Position numbers and translations under genes: made by a program. From Stieleria bergensis (lineage in GTDB: Bacteria; Planctomycetota; Planctomycetia; Pirellulales; Pirellulaceae), in the NCBI GenBank assembly GCA_007745635.1, contig CP036272.1:6399697-6463696 (forward strand): a stretch of 64,000 nt of DNA, given 5' to 3'. The notes under the pieces are model-generated. The model saw only the letters and a list, made by a program, of their open reading frames with translations. It did no database searches and was not told where the DNA came from. This document shows, piece by piece, positions 61,494-64,000 of this stretch (position 1 is the first letter of the stretch; every line of letters begins with the position of its first letter).

Positions 61494-62766
61494 TGCCGAT
61501 CTCCTTCCAGATTGCCGCCACAACTTTGGCGATCATTTGCTGATCAGCGAGATCCTCGGGCTGCACGACGACCCCGGCGCCCGATAGTGCCCCTCGATGA
61601 GTCACTTGAAGCAATGTGCCCAAACCACCCCATGCCGCAGGTTGACCAGCGAGCTTACTGAGTCGCTGAGCGAAGGGTTCGCACTGTGTTCCAGTGATCA
61701 ACAGATCGGTTCGCCCCGCAGCCATCAGCGCGCTTCGGCAAGAGCAACCTTCCAAAGGCACCATTGCCAATCGATCCAATACAGCTCGTGTGGAGACAAC
61801 CGCCGAGGTCAGCTGCACCGTGCGATCCCCAACAGTAACGCTCATGGAGACGCCTTTCTGCTGCCCCGCAGTGATCACACTGGCGGCGACACGCATCCGC
61901 TGAGACAGTTCGTCGATTCCGTCGCCGTGATCAACGGTATCAACCCAAAGGTTTAAATGAGACTGACGCGGTCCACCCCGTTCATTAACGATCAAAGAAT
62001 CAAGCTTCGCAGATGCAACCCAATTCACTTGGCGAGCCGAATCACCGCGCCGGAATTCGCGGGTTCCCAGAAAATCGCCGCTGCGGTCCGGACAAGATCC
62101 CTCACCACATTGCTGAGTCAAGCGTCCAGCGACAACCTGGCCATGATTCATTTCATAGAGCTTCGGCCAAACGATGACCTGGCCCGAATCAGCCAGCTTT
62201 CGACGCGCGGTCCAGATGGCAAACGGAAACGCGCAACAAACCTGAGGTTCATGTTTAGGGTAACAGCCACGCAATCGAGGGGAAACTTCGATTTGATACT
62301 CGGCTCGACACAGTGGAGGCACCGACGCTAACGCGAAGGGAGCGACGGCTGCAGCGTGCACTTCTTGCTCTACCTGATCCGCATCAAAGGGATCAAAGAA
62401 GCCTTCGACGGCTAGTCCCCAAATCGGAATCGGCAAGCGGTTGCGCACCTTGACCACCATCACGCAAGACGACTCCTCGTTCATTGCGGGTGTGCCAGGG
62501 CTGAGCTCCACCTTGACCGCGCGGACGGCAACCCAAGGCCAAGCGATGCCGACCAGCATCAACGTTAGTAGCGCCGACGCAATACTCCAACCAACCGGAC
62601 TGAAATAGAGCCCCACGATAACGCTGATGTTCATTGCAACGAACAACCAACCCACGGGCTCCTTCAACCAATAAACAAAACGATTTGCCCAGGGACAGAA
62701 ATCTGTCGTCAAGATACTTGTCAGCTTGTATCCTTGCCTGGGCGCAGCATGACCCATTGCCATTGC
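61474..62766 (-). CDS. DUF58 protein
   Basis: 430 residues from an ATG at 62766; the frame goes on seven codons to 62787. Two N-terminal helices (WLFVAMNISVIVGLYFSPVG, IASALLTLMLVGIAWPWVAV) precede a beta-sandwich and the DUF58 core: FLGTREFRRGDSARQVNWVA, SAKLDSLIVNERGGP, LNLWVDTVD. DUF58 has a VWA-like fold and is a typical MoxR partner. The following TgpA-like gene starts within its last 20 bases. In other bacteria these sets affect envelope stability or stress response. Confidence 0.9.
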   Translation of the reverse strand, partial: AMAMGHAAPRQGYKLTSILTTDFCPWANRFVYWLKEPVGWLFVAMNISVIVGLYFSPVGWSIASALLTLMLVGIAWPWVAVRAVKVELSPGTPAMNEESSCVMVVKVRNRLPIPIWGLAVEGFFDPFDADQVEQEVHAAAVAPFALASVPPLCRAEYQIEVSPRLRGCYPKHEPQVCCAFPFAIWTARRKLADSGQVIVWPKLYEMNHGQVVAGRLTQQCGEGSCPDRSGDFLGTREFRRGDSARQVNWVASAKLDSLIVNERGGPRQSHLNLWVDTVDHGDGIDELSQRMRVAASVITAGQQKGVSMSVTVGDRTVQLTSAVVSTRAVLDRLAMVPLEGCSCRSALMAAGRTDLLITGTQCEPFAQRLSKLAGQPAAWGGLGTLLQVTHRGALSGAGVVVQPEDLADQQMIAKVVAAIWKEIGNVQAAA

Positions 62767-62939
62767 GTGACACTCCCGAAAAACCAAGACAGCATGAAAC
62801 CAAGATTCGTCAGACGCACACGTGATCGCGTTAGGCGATCGCCAAGCCTCAGCCTAGCGGTGAAACGACGGTCAATGAGATTGCTAACAAGCAAAGATCC
62901 CAAAACCGGAACGAACCAAAATCAACTGAACGATGCGAT

Positions 62940-63407
62940 TCAAACGCAAGGTGGTCCGCGGGCAAAGAGGCCGGCAACCTGAGTCGCTGGCAGTTGCAAT
63001 CGATACGACGTATCAACAGCAGTGGATACATCGGGAGCATCGAATTCAACCCGTGCAATGTCTAGCAATGAACCCTTGAACGAAAACGCCATGGCTTGGC
63101 AAATCGAACAATGATCACTGTCATGATCGCAGGGCGTGTCGCCTGAAGATTGATCTTCGCTGCGTTGGGGCAACGATTCATCGGGGTGATCAGATGGCTG
63201 AGCGTGATGTTGGCACTGACAGTGCCAATGCTGATCTGAACTCTCGCCGCGCGAGGTCGTTGTGACCTGTTTAGATTGCCCTTCAGATGGCTGAACCACC
63301 TGACAACAGTCGTGGTGATGATGCGAACCAACATGCAACAACCCAGCAACGTTGCCGAGGAGCAACGCGACGAGCGCGAAATAGCTGCAGTACTGTTGGC
63401 GAAACAT
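62940..63407 (-). CDS. Small His/Cys-rich membrane-anchored protein (DUF2946-like)
   Basis: 155 residues from the ATG at 63407 (MFRQQYCSYFALVALLLGNV), with an uncleaved anchor or signal helix; the frame begins ten codons earlier at 63437. Right after the helix comes HVGSHHHHDCCQ, then SDQHWHCQCQHH and CDHDSDHCSICQAM, with a Gly/Asp-rich middle. The C-x-x-C in HCSICQ and the His clusters suggest metal binding, as in the DUF2946 group. It lies 173 bases upstream of the DUF58 gene on the same strand, and a 66-codon frame precedes it by 13 bases. A metal link with the His-rich lipoprotein and permease downstream is plausible. Confidence 0.72.
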   Translation of the reverse strand: MFRQQYCSYFALVALLLGNVAGLLHVGSHHHHDCCQVVQPSEGQSKQVTTTSRGESSDQHWHCQCQHHAQPSDHPDESLPQRSEDQSSGDTPCDHDSDHCSICQAMAFSFKGSLLDIARVEFDAPDVSTAVDTSYRLQLPATQVAGLFARGPPCV

Positions 63408-63420
63408 CAAACGAGTCAAC

Positions 63421-63621
63421 CTATCGGCTTTGCCCATCCATTCGGGTCGGAACCACTGCCTGTTTATTATCGGAGCCGACGGCCAACGCCAGTCCGAAAC
63501 GCCGAAATCCAGAGTCTTTCACGGACACTTCACGATCATCAAGCTGCCCAAAACTGAACACAACGATGCGTTCTTCATCCCAAGACTCCAACGGCTCAGT
63601 GATTTCCACCGTGATTCTCAC
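63421..63621 (-). CDS. Possible small protein (66 aa)
   Basis: GTG start at 63621, stop 13 bases before the His/Cys-rich gene on the same strand. The sequence MRITVEITEPLESWDEERIV then VFSFGQLDDREVSVKDSGFR alternates hydrophobic and charged residues like a real beta-rich protein. Longer open frames on the other strand here are less protein-like. The family is unknown; it could be an upstream member of the same operon or chance. Confidence 0.35.
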   Translation of the reverse strand: MRITVEITEPLESWDEERIVVFSFGQLDDREVSVKDSGFRRFGLALAVGSDNKQAVVPTRMDGQSR

Positions 63622-63877
63622 GGAAATTTACATCCAACGCAGCATTGGAAAGCCGCGCAGTCAGACAGACCGAAAACAGGGTTCAGGAGCGTTCGCCAGG
63701 AACCGTTGGTCCGGACGACTGCCCCAAGGACCGACTACGGCTCATTCGCACCGTTTGTTCGGCAACGCCAGAACCCCAAGGCACTCACTGTGGAGAATGA
63801 CTGCTCGGACAGCTAAGATGAGCCCTTCGCTGACGTTTGATAAATAGATCCCACTGCCTCCTGGATTGAAAAATGCG

Positions 63878-64000
63878 ATGCGCGGATCCTCACTGACTCT
63901 CGCTGTGGCTTGCTGGATGACATTCCTTGCGGAATTCACTTCACCCGTCGCCGCCCAAGAAACTTCCAACGCAGTATTCTCAGCTCGGATTGCTCCGTTT
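63878..64000 (+). CDS. Start of an exported protein, truncated by the window end
   Basis: ATG at 63878 gives MRGSSLTLAVACWMTFLAEF followed by TSPVAAQETSN, a clear signal peptide with AAQ cleavage, and continues AVFSARIAPF to the last base. A nearby ATG at 63873 is in another frame and stops soon. The mature N-terminus resembles the starts of planctomycete c-heme/DUF1549-type proteins, but this is a guess from 20 residues. Confidence 0.55.
   Translation, partial: MRGSSLTLAVACWMTFLAEFTSPVAAQETSNAVFSARIAPF

Overview
The window looks like chromosomal DNA of a planctomycete, most likely Pirellulales/Pirellulaceae (Rhodopirellula-like). Signs of this are a DUF1552 + DUF1592-type gene pair, a DUF1559 pseudopilin-like protein, DUF1080 and PmoA/DUF6807 proteins, ECF sigma factor + Hanks-kinase pairs, several exported SGNH/sialate O-acetylesterases, a PEP-CTERM protein, an FGE-like domain fused to another enzyme, and many starts without a Shine-Dalgarno. 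No rRNA, tRNA, CRISPR array or prophage was seen.

Layout. 0-5.6 kb: the 3' part of an exported or membrane protein; a decayed H-NOX-Ser/Thr kinase fusion gene; a thioredoxin/CxxCH/PDZ protein; a GntR regulator. 5.7-13.4 kb: a PmoA-like protein, a 12-bp tandem repeat, a probable phosphonate cassette (DUF5690 transporter, PhnZ-type HD oxygenase, TIGR03364-type FAD oxidoreductase), a PQQ-like beta-propeller and an exported esterase. 13.7-21.1 kb: a Tat-type exported protein, a diaminopimelate-decarboxylase-like enzyme, an ECF sigma + membrane kinase pair and an exported C26 amidotransferase. 21.4-36.8 kb: a glycan-oriented region with a broken PEP-CTERM gene, a giant sialidase/SASA/O-acetylesterase fusion, a DUF1080 protein, two further SGNH or O-acetylesterase proteins, a transglutaminase-like/FGE fusion and a tandemly duplicated O-acetylesterase. 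36.9-43.8 kb: DUF4198-Kelch, DUF1559, membrane-anchored HemP, flagellin and a Na+/alanine symporter. 44-51.9 kb: a RAYT-type transposase with repeats on both sides, an AAA ATPase, CAP-like and TPR proteins, a TAXI-like membrane protein, and a breakpoint where an MNIO (DUF692) gene and an ECF sigma gene have both lost their N-termini. 52-64 kb: the DUF1552/DUF1592 pair, then a dense minus-strand run DUF58 - TgpA-like - MoxR - His-rich lipoprotein - ArsP-like permease headed by a His/Cys-rich small protein, and the start of another exported protein.

Two themes stand out. First, catabolism of complex glycans and small organic compounds with exported multi-domain enzymes. The palindrome TGTTATAACA lies in the promoter spacer of the PEP-CTERM gene and twice upstream of the sialidase fusion, suggesting co-regulation. 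Second, gene decay. An H-NOX-kinase gene carries an in-frame TGA exactly at the arginine of the YxSxR heme motif plus two frame changes, a PEP-CTERM gene carries an in-frame TAG, and one breakpoint truncates two divergent genes. Sequencing error cannot be excluded for the first two from the sequence alone.
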